This document shows, piece by piece, positions 10,068 through 21,139 of a stretch of DNA of 64,000 nucleotides; within the stretch, counting starts at the first letter, position 1, and each line of letters starts with the position of its first letter. The stretch is from Blepharisma stoltei (taxonomy: Eukaryota; Ciliophora; Heterotrichea; Heterotrichida; Blepharismidae): NCBI GenBank assembly GCA_914767885.1, contig CAJZBQ010000056.1, forward strand, positions 884,001 through 948,000, written 5' to 3'. The position numbers and the translations under genes are program-made. Under the pieces are notes generated by a model. The model was given only the letters and a program-made list of their open reading frames with translations, searched no databases and was not told where the DNA came from.

Positions 10068-11568
10068 ATGAACGGAATTCGCTTTCATATTGGATCAGAA
10101 AAGATTCAAATAGTTGAGTGTCCAAATACTTTTTCAGCCTTATGCTGCTTACTCTCCTTTTTAAGCGAATAAATTTATTTTGCATCAGGTAAAGAGTAGA
10201 TTTTGATTAGGGGTCTCAATTATCAATATTTAAAAGTAAAATTAATTTAATTGTGCTTTATTATTTATCTGTATAAAATTAAATAGAATTAGAGATATTT
10301 CATCTTCACAATCATCATTTTAAACCATTTTATTTTGAAGCGTTTAATTTTTCTAGGAGGAGGGATTTTTCGATATTGCCCCAGCTTAAAAGGGAAAGTT
10401 AGTAGAGCAGAATGTGCCTCACTATCAAATCTCCCAAATCACATATGAAGACACGGATGGCGATTTTATTGCTATCAAAAATGATGACGACCTTGTTGAA
10501 GCCATAAAAATAGGTAAAAAAATCAATGGAGTTTTACTTATCCATCTCAAAGGCACGATCTTGACTCAAAGCTTTATGACTCAGAGCACCAAAGGAAAAA
10601 CACTTTCTGATGTTGAGATAATTGAAGAAGAGTGTCAAGACTCTCAAACATCCCAATCATCGTGTGAAATAGATTTCCTATTCCCTTGCTATGCTTGTGA
10701 TGGCAAATTTGAGAAATGCTCGCTATGCTCTGGAAGTGGATTGGTTGATGCAAGCCGAGACCCTAAGCTTAAACAAATATTGCAAAGCGAAATCGAAAAT
10801 TATTTTCCAAGAGTTAAACAATCTGCAGAAAACAATAAATCAGAGATCGTTCAGGAGAGGGTAACGTGCGATAGCTGTGGGGTCTCCCCAATTATTGGAC
10901 ATCGATATAAATGCTCGGTTTGCCAAAACTTCGATTTTTGTAGTAAATGTGAAGCAAGTGTAGATCACGAACATTCGTTTATCAAAATCCGTGCCCAGTA
11001 TCAGGCACCAAAATCTATTTTCTGCGCTATTGACGAGCAAGAGCCGAAGCCAAAGCCAAAAGCTGGACTAAAATGTTTCAAAAAGCAATGCACTCAAGAT
11101 ACCAGACTGCTTTGTTCCTTTGTAAAAAATATTTCTGGTTCTGACAGTGATGAAGTCATTGCAGGAACGAACTATACCAAGACTTGGAGACTTCGTAACG
11201 ACGGTAAAAACTCTTGGCCAGCCGGCTGTACACTTGTCTGCATTAAAGGTAACGCTATTGAAGGAGCTACTCCTCTCCCACCTTTAAAGCCAAACGAAGA
11301 AGCAGACATTACAGTAACCTTCACTGCTCCTACAGAAGAAGGAAGATACACATCATTTTGGAGAGCTGCAGACCCTGCAGGCACCAAATTCGGCCAAAGA
11401 GTGTGGTCTACCATTCTAGTAATCAAGCCAAAAGACCAACTGGGTGAAAAAACCCAAGCCCTCATTGAAATGTTCAACAACCCTGAACTTGTAAAACTTG
11501 CTTTACAAAAAGCTGGAGGCGATTTAATGAAAGCCACTGAGGCTTTATTGAACGGAAGTGTCCTCTAA
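10068..11568 (+). CDS. NBR1: NBR1-like autophagy receptor (PB1-ZZ-FW-UBA), interrupted by one MITE
   Basis: Exons 10068-10151 and 10402-11568 give 416 residues. Domains in order: PB1 (1-80; its second half carries the acidic motif EDTDGDFIAIKNDDDL), a CxxC pair, ZZ zinc finger (CDSCGVSPIIGHRYKCSVC, then CSKC and H-x3-H), the Trp-rich NBR1 central domain (TWRLRNDGKNSWPAGC, FWRAADPAG, RVWSTI), and a C-terminal UBA (KLALQKAGGDLMKATEALL). This order is the hallmark of NBR1, the selective-autophagy receptor that binds ubiquitinated cargo through UBA and oligomerises through PB1. I did not identify an LC3-interacting motif with confidence. The PB1 domain is split by the 10152-10401 insertion and complete only after its removal. 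Confidence 0.93.
10152..10401 (+). mobile_element. IES, decayed MITE in the NBR1-like gene
   Basis: TTA-flanked; starts CTCTCCTTTTTAAGCGAATA and ends cttaaaagggaaag. The core keeps aaaattaaatagaattagag and the spacer keeps ggagggatttttcgatattg, so it derives from the same MITE group. Removal of 250 nt restores the PB1 frame. Confidence 0.85.
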
Positions 11569-11616
11569 TGAACTGACATAAATAATTCAGTTGTTTAACT
11601 AGTGTTTAAATATTAA

Positions 11617-13510
11617 ATGGAAGAGTTAAAAGAAATTATTATTCGAACTCTTGATGCCGCTGGAGTTCTTGATAAAATAAGAGCACAGCTCAGGCTAAAT
11701 GTATTTAAAGCAGTCCAAAATGACGAAGGCAAAATTCATATTGATAAATCCAAAGCAATTGCGGCAACTCAAACCCCGGAAGGGAAATTAGCAGCGTATT
11801 TGTTTACTCCCCCCCCCTCCGTGAGTGAATAAAACCATTAGAAAAATCCCTATTTTTTGCCCAAAAACCCACCCTCCGTGAGTGAACAAAAATTTTTTTT
11901 AAATAGAAGAATTTTTTTATGGAAATAAATTTTGATATATATAAGTGATAATTAGTATAATGAAATCTAGAGCTAATTCTGTTTTAATTTTAAACAAATT
12001 GCTTTTTAAAATATAAATTTTATAAATTAAATTAATATTTGCTTTCCAATTTTTGCAAATTAGGATTTTTTAAAATTCGAAAAAAAAAAACTTTCTATAA
12101 AATTTATATATAAATTTTTTTTTAAAAAAAAAAAATTAACCCCCCTCCGTGAGTGAACAAAAACATTTTGTTCACTCACGGAAGGGGGGGGAGTTAGGGA
12201 TTTTATGGAGTGCTATAAGATGAAGTTCACGCTTAATGTCTTTGTGCCAGAGTGCCATTTGCTACCAATTGAAGATATTCGTGGTTATCTTCAAAACGAG
12301 CTAAAAGTTACTCCTCCATCTGATGTCGCATTCTTGACTTTCATGATTCAAAATATGCTGCCTAAAGCGGAGTCTAAACCAGAGCCAAAACCTGAGCTAA
12401 AATCAAATCCTCAGCCAGTAAATCCTGAGCCTGCTGCTAAACAACAGCTGGGACCGATCGCAAAATCAAATTTAGCTCCTCTTTCAAAACAGCCTCTTCC
12501 CAACATCCCACCGTTAAACTCCCAAAAACTAGGAAAATTCATATCCCCTCCTCCAGAATCCTCACTCCCCCCCCCCCCTTTAAATTGAAACAAAAAATTT
12601 TGTTTCAATTTTAAAAATTTAAAGGGTGGTTAAGAAATTTTTTTATAAAAAAATTTATATATAAAAATTTTTTCAGAGATAAAATTTTATAGAAAATAAA
12701 TTATTCATAAAATTTCTCAATCTCAAAGTGTAAACTTGCTGAAATGGTATTCTTCTAACTCTCCCCATAACAATTGGACAAAATAGAGTTTAATTTCTAA
12801 ATCTTATATGTTTGAGGCATATTAAATAGGGTATTAACGTATTTACATATAAAATAATGATTTTTACCCTATAAAATTTTCTATTATAATAAAATTTTGT
12901 TTCAATTTAAAGGGGGGGTAATTTCCCAAAAAAGTAGGAATTTTACCTATATTTTGTTTCAATTTAAAGGGGGGGGGAGTCAGAAAGTCCTAGATCTGAT
13001 TCTCCTCCTCCTTCAAAGCCCGCTCCAAAATCCCAACTTCAAAACATCCCTCCACTCAAAAATCAAAAATCTCCCCCCTTCGCCGCTCCTGAAATAGCTT
13101 CAGATTCAGGCTCAGAACCCGAATTAAGACCTCCAGAAAAGAAAACCTCAAACATACCTCCTTTAGGTCAACAAAAAGCCAAATTTGTCCCGCCTGAAAT
13201 TGATGCGGGCAGTCTGAGCGATTCTAGAGAAGAAGACTGGAAAAAGAAACCGAACAAATTTGATACGGTTGACGAAGAAAAAAAGCGACTGCAAGATATC
13301 GATAAAAGGATACAAGAAATAAACAAAGGGGACGACCTAAAAAAACTTATAGAAATCCAAGGAGAAAGCCCGCAGCTAAGCTATGAAGAAGACTACGAAG
13401 AAGAGGCAGGATCCCAAGACTACTACGAAGAAAGGTTTTCAGAAGACGAAAGCTTTAACTCCATAATATTAGACGACTACGACATCAGAGAGCCTGCCCA
13501 GCTAGTTTAA
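11617..13510 (+). CDS. FOP/CEP43 (FGFR1OP)-like centrosome and basal body protein, interrupted by two MITEs
   Basis: Exons 11617-11806, 12197-12564 and 12983-13510 give 361 residues. The N-terminus has the FOP dimerisation/LisH layout: ELKEIIIRTLDAAGVLDKIR, LRLNVFKAV, then GKLAAYLFRDFMECYKMKFT and LNVFVPEC, matching the FOP pattern of a LisH helix pair and a conserved FTLxVFxPE strand. The rest is a Pro/Lys-rich linker and a strongly acidic, Tyr-rich tail (EEDYEEEAG). FOP proteins act at centriole and basal body appendages and in cilium formation, which fits a ciliate. The first MITE splits the LisH helix exactly at LAAYLF/RDFMEC. The second lies in the Pro-rich linker and uses TCA rather than TA-type repeats. 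Confidence 0.87.
11807..12196 (-). mobile_element. IES, MITE copy 3 (inverted), in the FOP-like gene
   Basis: Reverse-oriented full-length copy: it begins with the G-run/spacer end read as CTCCC...GTGAGTGAATAAAACC and ends with the hairpin end and GGGGAG. Terminal words carry GTGAGTGAA rather than GTGAGCGAA. TTA flanks; removal restores the LisH helix. Confidence 0.92.
12565..12982 (+). mobile_element. IES, intact TTTAAATTGAAAC-family MITE with TCA repeats
   Basis: Starts CTCC, C-run, TTTAAATTGAAACAAAA, then its inverted copy and a TTAA-like ggttaag. The right end has an inner TTTCAATTTAAAGGGGGGG, a spacer with cccaaaaaagtaggaatttt, and the terminal copy ending GGGAG. The flanking duplication is TCA on both sides. 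Removal of 418 nt keeps the FOP-like frame (PPESS/ESPRSD). Confidence 0.9.
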
Positions 13511-13599
13511 ATTGCTTAATAATCCCCAGCTCTCCTGCTAACTTAAATTAGCATTAAAAGTACCGCTAAATTCTAACCCAGCCATTTAAGAATAAAGTG

Positions 13600-14970
13600 A
13601 TGGCATCTCCATTCTATCACAAAATTTTTGGAGATACCAATCGGTCCTCATCAGCCCCGCCTTTAGTCGATTCCAACACACTTTTTGCGTTCCCCATGGA
13701 CTCTGATTATGCATCACCTTTTTCTCGTAACTTCGGCAACGATCTTTACAAAGACCTCCCAGGGCATCACGAAAATAAGCAAGAAGCAGACACAAACGGC
13801 TCTGGGATCGAAGATGAGCCAGTCCACACATGCTCGACTACCGCACTTGTAGACAACGTGGTTAATAACTGTATCAGAGAAGATGAGAACTCGCCAGATG
13901 ATACTTTTTATGGAGGATTCTCGATGATGGCCAATTTTAACGCTGCCAACTTTGTGCCGGAGTTTTATGGGTACTCGATTTTCACGCCGCAAGATGTCTA
14001 CACAAGAGCTGTGGAGATGGCGAAGGACCAGAGCGGCTGCAGGCTGCTTCAGAAAAAGTTGGAAGAGCTGAACCCTTTTACAATTCAAACAATATTTGAA
14101 CAGCTGGCTGAGCACGTGAATGAGCTGATGGTCGATCCATTTGGAAACTATTTGATACAAAAGTTGATAGAGGTAAGCGAAGAGCCGATTATTTCCTCAA
14201 TTATCATGTCAGTTTCTATTGAAATCACACAAATATCTTTAAACGCGCATGGAACCAGAGCTGTGCAGAAGCTCCTCGAAATCTGCTCACAGTATCCTAA
14301 ATATATCTATATTTTGGTTAATGCTCTCAACAAAGACATCATAACGCTTATTAAGGATATCAACGGAAACCACGTCATCCAAAAGTGCCTTAATGTGTTC
14401 GAAAAGAACTACAATAATTTCATATACGAAGCAGCTTGCAAAAACATGGTCGATATCGCAACGCATAGGCATGGCTGCTGCGTTTTACAAAGATGCATTG
14501 ATGCGGCTTCTCCAGAGCAGCTGAGTATTTTGATCGATAACATAGTAGAGAACGCAGTTGCCTTGGTAAAAGACGCATTTGGGAATTATGTAGTCCAATA
14601 TATAATTGATCTGAACAGCTTAAGCGTCAACGCCCGCTTAGCTTTGATTTTTATGGAAAGTATGCAAGATTTATCTACACAAAAATTTTCATCTAATGTC
14701 ATTGAAAAATGTCTCCAGCAAAATTCGAGCGAAATCCAGCAGGCCATGATACAAGAAATCGGAAAACCGAAAAACCTAGCAAAAATGCTGACTGATCAAT
14801 ATGCGAATTACGTCGTACAGAGAGCGCTAACTCTAGCTTCTCCAGCTATGCTTGTGAAGATGCTAAAGGAAATTAAATCGATGATGGAAGACTTGAAGAA
14901 AAATCAGTTTGGGAAGAGAATACATGCCAAGCTACTGAGGAAGTATCCAGAACTGATGGAGAAAGGGTAA
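13600..14970 (+). CDS. Pumilio/PUF-family RNA-binding protein
   Basis: 456 residues from the ATG at 13600 (a GTG three bases upstream is not used). The N-terminal 130 residues are low in structure. Residues 135-455 hold PUF repeats of about 36 residues with the usual core: DQSGCRLLQKKL, DPFGNYLIQKLI, NAHGTRAVQKLL, DINGNHVIQKCL, HRHGCCVLQRCI, DAFGNYVVQYII, SSNVIEKCL, DQYANYVVQRAL. Each repeat normally reads one base of a UGUR-type site in 3' UTRs, repressing or relocating mRNAs. The eight recognisable helices agree with a classical Pumilio domain. The gene is uninterrupted and has no intron. Confidence 0.95.
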   Translation: MASPFYHKIFGDTNRSSSAPPLVDSNTLFAFPMDSDYASPFSRNFGNDLYKDLPGHHENKQEADTNGSGIEDEPVHTCSTTALVDNVVNNCIREDENSPDDTFYGGFSMMANFNAANFVPEFYGYSIFTPQDVYTRAVEMAKDQSGCRLLQKKLEELNPFTIQTIFEQLAEHVNELMVDPFGNYLIQKLIEVSEEPIISSIIMSVSIEITQISLNAHGTRAVQKLLEICSQYPKYIYILVNALNKDIITLIKDINGNHVIQKCLNVFEKNYNNFIYEAACKNMVDIATHRHGCCVLQRCIDAASPEQLSILIDNIVENAVALVKDAFGNYVVQYIIDLNSLSVNARLALIFMESMQDLSTQKFSSNVIEKCLQQNSSEIQQAMIQEIGKPKNLAKMLTDQYANYVVQRALTLASPAMLVKMLKEIKSMMEDLKKNQFGKRIHAKLLRKYPELMEKG

Positions 14971-15131
14971 AAACTATGTAGGTTTGGCAGGGTTTAGCAG
15001 TCGGCTGGATTTCTAAATTCACTGATAATTTAGATGAGTTAATAGAATTTATTAAATATGTTTTGAGTTGATATACGAAAATTTCACTTTATAGATTTTT
15101 GCTAAATAATATAGGAAATAAAACGAATAAG

Positions 15132-15401
15132 ATGGAGACAGAAAATAGAGGCGATTCTCAGGCAGATAAAGGAAATGAAGGCGATTCTCAGACAGACAAA
15201 GGAAATGAAGGCGATTCTCAACTAGATAAGCAACCCTTAAAAGATGAGTACTCTTCACATCTAAAAGTTTTAAGTGATTTAAAATATTCAGATGTTAAAA
15301 AGAAAAAGTACCATATTAGCAATAGAGATGCTCAAGACTGCTGTGAAATCTTATGCTTATGTTGCTTATTTCCATGTCAGCTTTGCGATGGTAATTGCTA
15401 G
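15132..15401 (+). CDS. Small protein with acidic tandem repeats and a Cys-rich tail
   Basis: 89 residues. The N-terminal part has three near-identical 11-residue units (GDSQADKGNE, GDSQTDKGNE, GDSQLDKQ). The last 20 residues contain eight cysteines in CCEILCLCCLFPCQLCDGNC. That Cys/Leu tail could be palmitoylated or bind metal; this is inference. I do not recognise a family. The ATG at 15132 is chosen because it begins the repeat region directly; an in-frame TTG further upstream is not a plausible eukaryotic start. Confidence 0.55.
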   Translation: METENRGDSQADKGNEGDSQTDKGNEGDSQLDKQPLKDEYSSHLKVLSDLKYSDVKKKKYHISNRDAQDCCEILCLCCLFPCQLCDGNC

Positions 15402-15472
15402 ATTATTTACTAATAATGAGTAATTACTTTAGCTATATACGTTTTTACCCAAACTTAAAATTATCATCACTA

Positions 15473-16987
15473 TTATTGGCTGCAGCTACTCATTTTTACC
15501 TTCCTATCAACACTATCTCTATTTTTCCTTCTAAATATTCTAGACAAAACTGACTTGGAGCTTCTCTTTTTAGCGTCATTAAGTTTTTTCTTTAGCTCAT
15601 CCTTGTGAGTTTCTGCTTCTGCGTATTTCAGTTTTGCTTCAATAATTAGCTTTTCAGCATCACTGAGCTCTTGCCTTAGCATGTTATTATCTACCAGTTT
15701 ACTTTCTTCAAACCTTGCCTTATACCAGCTCAAAGAGTCCTCCAAGCCTTTAATTTGTTCCTGCAGCGCTATTTTTTCTTGTGTCAAAATTGCAATATTC
15801 GCTTCTTTTTCAACAAAATTGAAGCAGAAATTTTCTCTTGGAGTCAATGTTTTTTCTCCAAGCTCGCTGAATTCACTCTGCAATGACTCAAAAGTGTCTT
15901 CAAGTGTGTTGCAGGGTTCTTCCAAGTCCTCAATCTTCTGCTCAAGCTCTTGCTTTTCCTTTTTCAGTGTGAAAATCCTTGACGCCATTTCTTCTTTGAT
16001 TGAAGAAATTGATAGAGAAGCTTCTCTTTCAAGTTCTTCGTGTTTTGTGTGTTCTTCTTTAAGCTGAGATTCCAATGCGTTTATCAAAGATTGTAACTCT
16101 TTATTTTCGGTTTCAAGCTTCAAAATTGAGGATTGGGAAATTGCCTGCTTGGATTTGCTGTCATCAATTTTGGCTTCAATTTCATGGCGCAATGATGAAA
16201 TTGTGATTTCTTGCTTGTTTATTAAGTTTTGGAGCTGGAAGTTTTTAATTTCAAGCTCTTTCAAACTTTGGTGTTTTTCATGGGTTGAATCTTCTATATG
16301 TCCTTCAATTTGTTTTTGCAGGCTCGATATAATTTTTTCTTTCTGCGAGATAGTTCTATTCAGGCTCTCTATTTCGTTTTCTTGAGTTATAACTCGCTCT
16401 TCTAGATTCTGTGCCCTATCTTGGATTTCATCATTTTCATTGAATACTTCATCAAGTTTTGTATTAAGAGAGCTTATTGTTTTTTCAGCCTTAGAAAGTT
16501 TCTGCTGGAGATATTCAATTTTCTCTCGCATCTCAGAGATCTCGCTATAATAGCTTTCTTCTTTCTGCTCTTTTATCTGATAATTCTCGTCTAAAAGTCT
16601 TTTAATGATCATCGCTTTTTCGCTCAACTCTTCGTTTAACGTTTCTATCTCAATCTCCATTGACTGAAACGCTTCTAGTTGGTTCGGATAAACGTTAACT
16701 GCCATGTTTGAAAAATTATTTTCATTATTGTAACTTATATTTGGACTCATTGCAAAAGGTGAATTGAAATCTTGGGAAACTAATGCTTGGAAAGAAGTGA
16801 CGGTGGAAGATGCAATTGAAAGGGATGGCTCTTTAGTGAAGTAGTCTCCAATACTATTTGACTGAGAATCGTCGGATAGCTCGTCTTCAATTTCCAATAT
16901 TCGGGCTCGTGGGTCAGCATACAATTTTTTTCGGGTCGTTGAGTCAATAGAGCTGGCTGGCATGCTACTCAGATTACTGCTCGCCAT
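15473..16987 (-). CDS. Long coiled-coil protein
   Basis: 504 residues. Residues 1-110 are Ser-rich and probably disordered. Residues about 110-480 form an almost continuous coiled coil with heptad Leu/Ile and Glu/Lys/Gln (for example IETLNEELSEKAMIIKRLL). The C-terminus is basic with RIFRRKNRDSVDRK. This is the layout of golgins, centrosomal or cytoskeletal tethers, but no specific domain identifies it. The gene is uninterrupted. Confidence 0.75.
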   Translation of the reverse strand: MASSNLSSMPASSIDSTTRKKLYADPRARILEIEDELSDDSQSNSIGDYFTKEPSLSIASSTVTSFQALVSQDFNSPFAMSPNISYNNENNFSNMAVNVYPNQLEAFQSMEIEIETLNEELSEKAMIIKRLLDENYQIKEQKEESYYSEISEMREKIEYLQQKLSKAEKTISSLNTKLDEVFNENDEIQDRAQNLEERVITQENEIESLNRTISQKEKIISSLQKQIEGHIEDSTHEKHQSLKELEIKNFQLQNLINKQEITISSLRHEIEAKIDDSKSKQAISQSSILKLETENKELQSLINALESQLKEEHTKHEELEREASLSISSIKEEMASRIFTLKKEKQELEQKIEDLEEPCNTLEDTFESLQSEFSELGEKTLTPRENFCFNFVEKEANIAILTQEKIALQEQIKGLEDSLSWYKARFEESKLVDNNMLRQELSDAEKLIIEAKLKYAEAETHKDELKKKLNDAKKRSSKSVLSRIFRRKNRDSVDRKVKMSSCSQ

Positions 16988-17030
16988 AATAGGTAATTTA
17001 TCTATTATTTCACTTCTATTAATATACTTT

Positions 17031-17268
17031 TATAGCTTATGCACCAATATAGATTGTCATCATTATAACTATAACTGTTCTAATAGCACTCATATCTTGT
17101 GCATCTTAGATCAGATCTATCGCTATTTTGAGAAATAATAGTTGTATATATTTAACCCTGAATATTTCTCAAAATAGTAAGAGATCTTGTCTAAGATGTG
17201 CAAGATATAAAATCCATAGAACGGTTACATTTCCAACGATGATAATCTATATCGGTGCATGAGCTATA
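17031..17268. repeat. Hairpin element (~238 bp), intergenic
   Basis: Outer arms tatagcttatgcacc / ggtgcatgagctata, then agattgtcatcatt / gatgataatct, cttgtgcatcttagatc / cttgtctaagatgtgcaag, and ctattttgagaaata / tatttctcaaaatag. TA flanked, between the coiled-coil and S16 genes. Size and nested style match the other ~230-bp hairpins, with unrelated arm sequence. Confidence 0.8.
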
Positions 17269-17582
17269 CTTTTTAGGCAACAATTTATGGGCTGTGCAAT
17301 AACCATTCATAAGCTAGATTTTTTCATTATGAAAATTTATTGTTTGAGTATCAAGATAAAGCATCAAAAATATTATATTAAATGATAAACTAAAAAAAAT
17401 CTAAATCATTCATCTGTCATAACAACATAGTCTCTATCAATAGACATAGATATGATTTTTTTAAAATATAATTCTTGAATTAAATTTTTATGAAAAATTG
17501 AAAAATTATATTTAATTATGGGAGTAAGTGAATAAACTTAAAGAATTAGAAGTCAAATAGATAGGAATAATTTGTGAGATAA

Positions 17583-18038
17583 ATGGCACAGCCTGTTCAC
17601 ACTCACCTTCCAAGGGTAGAAAGCGTCCAAACCTATGGCAAGAAAAAGCACGCTCAAGCAGTCGCTTTAATTACAAAAGGAAAAGGCATGATCAGAGTTA
17701 ATGGTGTCCCACTTCACCTTGTCGAGCCACAAACCCTCAGAGTGAAAGTGCTGGAGCCTATTCTATTGCTTGGAGAATCTCGCTTCAGCAAGGTTGACTT
17801 CAAAATCAGAGTTCATGGCGGTGGTTACGTAAGCCAAATCTACGCAGTCCGACAAGCAATAGCCAAAGGAATCATTGCATTCTACCAAAAATATGTAGAT
17901 GAAGCATCCAAGAGGCAAATCAAAGAAATGATTTTGGCTTACGACAGAAGTCTGCTGGTGGCTGATCCTAGAAGAAAAGAGCCAAAGAAGTACGGTGGCC
18001 CAGGCGCAAGAGCAAGAAGACAAAAGAGTTATCGTTAA
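17583..18038 (+). CDS. RPS16: 40S ribosomal protein S16 (uS9)
   Basis: 151 residues covering the whole family length. Diagnostic stretches include [16 protein letters not shown] near the start, [43 protein letters not shown], and the basic tail [11 protein letters not shown] that reaches the decoding site next to P-site tRNA. The start ATG at 17583 gives the standard short N-terminus. Codon choice looks cleaner and richer in GC than nearby genes, as expected of a highly expressed gene. Confidence 0.98.
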   Translation: MAQPVHTHLPRVESVQTYGKKKHAQAVALITKGKGMIRVNGVPLHLVEPQTLRVKVLEPILLLGESRFSKVDFKIRVHGGGYVSQIYAVRQAIAKGIIAFYQKYVDEASKRQIKEMILAYDRSLLVADPRRKEPKKYGGPGARARRQKSYR

Positions 18039-18120
18039 ATATTTTCTCTTCAATTTTTATAAACAATATATAAGTTCGTGGAGGTTATTTCTAATGATGC
18101 TTAATGATAAATTAGCTTAC

Positions 18121-19251
18121 TTAGAAGCACTTGCGGTGAACAATGCTAGCTCCTGCTTCATCGTATTCAGCCTTGGTGACCCACATTTGTTGGAAGCTTG
18201 AAAGTGAGCTGAGGATTGAGCCTCCAATCCAGACTGAGTATTTTCTTTCAGGTGGAGCCACAACTTTAATTTTCATGCTTGGTGGTGCCTTTGCTACGAG
18301 TTCTTTATTGAGTCTTTCAGCAATTCCTGGATACATGGTAGATCCTCCACTCATGACAACGTTTCCGTATAAGTCTCTTCTGATATCCAAGTCACATTTC
18401 ATGATTGATTTATAAGTAGTCTCGTCCATGCCGTCAATATCAAGCCCTAACAAGCTTGGCTGGAACAGAGCCTCTGGGGCTCTGAATCTTTCACTTCCAA
18501 GGGTGACAGTGCTTCCGTCAGGCATTTCGTAATTCTTTTCGATTTCTGAGGAAGTTCTTGATTTGTTCATTTCTTCTTGGAAGTCCAAGGCAACATAGCA
18601 GAGCTTTTCTTTGATGTCTCTGACGATTTCTTTTTCAGCAGAGTTTGTTAAGGAGTGTCCTCTTTCAGTCATGAGTCTCACAAGGTGCAGGGTCAAGTCA
18701 CGACCAGCGACGTCAATTCTTTGAATTGCGTGAGGCAGGGCGTAGCCTTCGTAGATTGGAACAACGTGAGTGACTCCGTCACCTGAATCTACGACCATAC
18801 CAGTGGTTCTGCCAGAGCTGTACAGTGAAAGCACGGCTTGAATGGCGACGTAAAAGGCTGGGACGTTGAAGGTTTCGAACATGATTTGGGTCATTTTTTC
18901 TCTGTTGTTCTTAGGGTTGAGTGGGGCTTCAGTGAGGAGGACTGGGTGCTCGTCTGCTGGGACTCTGAGCTCGTTGAAGAAAGTGTGATGCCAAATCCTT
19001 TCCATGTCGTCCCAGTTGGTAACAATACCGTGCTCGATTGGGTACTTGAGATTGAGGACGCCTCTCTTGGCTTGTGCCTCGTCACCAATATATACTTCTT
19101 TTTGTTCTGTTCCTACGATGATTCCTGGCATTCTTGGACGACCGACAATACTTGGGAATACTGCTCTTGGAGCATCATCGCCGGCTATGCCAGCCTTGCA
19201 CATTCCTGATCCGTTGTCAATGACGAGAGCTTGGACGTTCTGATCCACCAT
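18121..19251 (-). CDS. ACT: Actin
   Basis: 376 residues, normal actin length, from [20 protein letters not shown] to HRKCF. The nucleotide-binding loops are present ([21 protein letters not shown]). So are [13 protein letters not shown] and [11 protein letters not shown], and the end [20 protein letters not shown]. The sequence is clearly divergent from animal actins, as known for ciliates. It forms filaments for endocytosis, food vacuoles and motility. It ends 82 bp from the S16 stop (convergent). Confidence 0.98.
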   Translation of the reverse strand: MVDQNVQALVIDNGSGMCKAGIAGDDAPRAVFPSIVGRPRMPGIIVGTEQKEVYIGDEAQAKRGVLNLKYPIEHGIVTNWDDMERIWHHTFFNELRVPADEHPVLLTEAPLNPKNNREKMTQIMFETFNVPAFYVAIQAVLSLYSSGRTTGMVVDSGDGVTHVVPIYEGYALPHAIQRIDVAGRDLTLHLVRLMTERGHSLTNSAEKEIVRDIKEKLCYVALDFQEEMNKSRTSSEIEKNYEMPDGSTVTLGSERFRAPEALFQPSLLGLDIDGMDETTYKSIMKCDLDIRRDLYGNVVMSGGSTMYPGIAERLNKELVAKAPPSMKIKVVAPPERKYSVWIGGSILSSLSSFQQMWVTKAEYDEAGASIVHRKCF

Positions 19252-20005
19252 TTATAACCATCGATGAAGCATATTTGTAAAATTAAGCGAAAGCAGTTTA
19301 GAAAGTTGGGGAAGAATTAAAATGAAATGAAAATTTATTAGATACGACTAAGAAAAATATTCATGATTGCTCCAAAGCTATTTATTAAAACCTAGCAAAA
19401 GGTTATGAGACCACTTCAAATAATTTTGATTGAAATCGAAATTAATAATTTACTTTTTAGTAAGGCAAACAGGGAACATTCCAGAAAAGTAGATGGATGA
19501 AAAACATGAACAAATACTCATAGAAAACTTAGATCAAGAGATAACTGAGGAGTGACTAGACGAGAAAATGAAATATTGAAGTGTTAAATTAATTTTCTCT
19601 ACCATTTTGTTTAAAATTCATGTGAGAGTTTTAGGGTAAGATTATTTATAAGAATTAATGTATTAGAGAACCTGATAATTAACTTAAAAGCATGTTTAGT
19701 AATTATTATTCAATCCTGGGTAAATTCTTGAAATTGCTATTAAATAACATAAAATTGATGTATAAATCTGGAATTTCTAAGTCAGTCATTCAACATAATA
19801 AATTAATTAAACTATTGTTATTATATGAGCCTTCTTTTTCCTTGTGATTCATATTGAAATAAATTTGAATTGTATTATTTACAGCTGAGAGTACAGCAAA
19901 ACGTTTTAAATAAAACCTGGATAGACTTGCTTTAAAATCTTCTTTAGTTAGCTCTATTTAGAACTTATGAAGGCAATTATAAATAATTTCTGTTAGTTAT
20001 ATTAA
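19252..20005. other. Intergenic spacer between actin and the divergent actin gene
   Basis: About 750 bp of AT-rich DNA; both genes are on the minus strand, so it should contain the actin promoter and the terminator of the upstream gene. No repeat, RNA or coding frame is evident. Confidence 0.5.
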
Positions 20006-21139
20006 CTAAAAGCATTTTTGATTTATAATACCAGTGCCCTTTTCAAAAAATTCATCTCTTGTAACCCAAAACTGATTCATACTTGACAAAGAGGCAAAAA
20101 TGCTTCCACCAATTCAAGGATTGTGTGGTCTTGACTCTCTTCTGAAAAGCAATTGAACTCGCACATTAGGCGGCGCTTTTGCTTTTAATTCTTTACTAAG
20201 CCTATCATCAAATCCTGAAAATAGCGATGTGCACCCACTTGTAATGATATTTTTTCATAAATCTTCTCTTATGTCGCTGTCGCTATTCATTATTGATGAA
20301 TTAGTGACTTCATCAATTCCTCCAAATAAATTACTTGAATCCACTAAGAATGGTTTGAATAGCACTTCGGGAATCATATATCTCTCTCTCCCTAAGTTTA
20401 TTTGGCTTCCATCAGGCATTATATAATCAGGGCTTACTTCTGCTAAATTAATAGAGACTTCCGATTCAGATTGTAAATCCAATGATACATAGCAGAGCTT
20501 TTCTTTTATTTTTCTCAAGACTGCTTTATTATTCATCCATGGGGGAATCCTTTCCCTCAAAAATCGGCTTAATAATTTAGTTAAATCTAATCCTCCAATA
20601 TCTATATGAGCAACATTTGATAAAGTATAGCCATCATAAATTGGTACAGCATGAGTGGCTTGGTTTCCACAATGCACAACCAACCCAGTAGTTCTTCCAC
20701 AACTATAGAGAGAAAGAACGGCCTGATTGACCACATAAAATGCAGGAATACTAAACTCTTCGAAAAAAATCTCAGCCATTCTTTCTCTTGCATCTTTTGG
20801 GTTAAGTGGTGGCTCAGTAATAAGAATAGGGAATTCAGCTGGATTAGCCTTTAATTCTTTTGAAAAGAGGTGGTGTCATATAGTTTTCATTTCATCCCAG
20901 CCCTGAATAATACCTTTTTCAAACGGACTTACTATTTTGTCTGATTCTCCAAGAAATAATGTTTCACTTCCTATATGAAAATTTTCGATTTTTTTCTCTG
21001 AAATATTATCAAAGCTCTCGGTGATTCCAATAACACTTGGAATTTCTATCTTTGGGAGATCGTCTCCTGAATAACCAGCTTTAATGGTGCATGAGCCATT
21101 GTCTATTACGATCCTCGAGTCAAAGCAATTGGCCATCAT
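20006..21139 (-). CDS. Divergent actin or actin-like paralog
   Basis: 377 residues, co-linear with actin and ending INQKCF. The nucleotide loops are altered: first loop DNGSCTIKAGYSGDD is recognisable, but the second is HCGNQATHAVP, so the normal DSGDGVTH has lost its first Asp and the DG pair. ITSGCTSLFSGF replaces SGGSTMYPG. Three TGA codons must be Trp. There is no stop or frameshift, so it is probably expressed. Changes in the phosphate loops suggest altered ATP hydrolysis or a specialised role; this is inference. It is tandem to actin, consistent with old duplication. Confidence 0.87.

Noticed and set aside
18838-19209. Plus-strand frames opposite actin
   Set aside because: Shadows of the conserved actin gene with no start context or family similarity.
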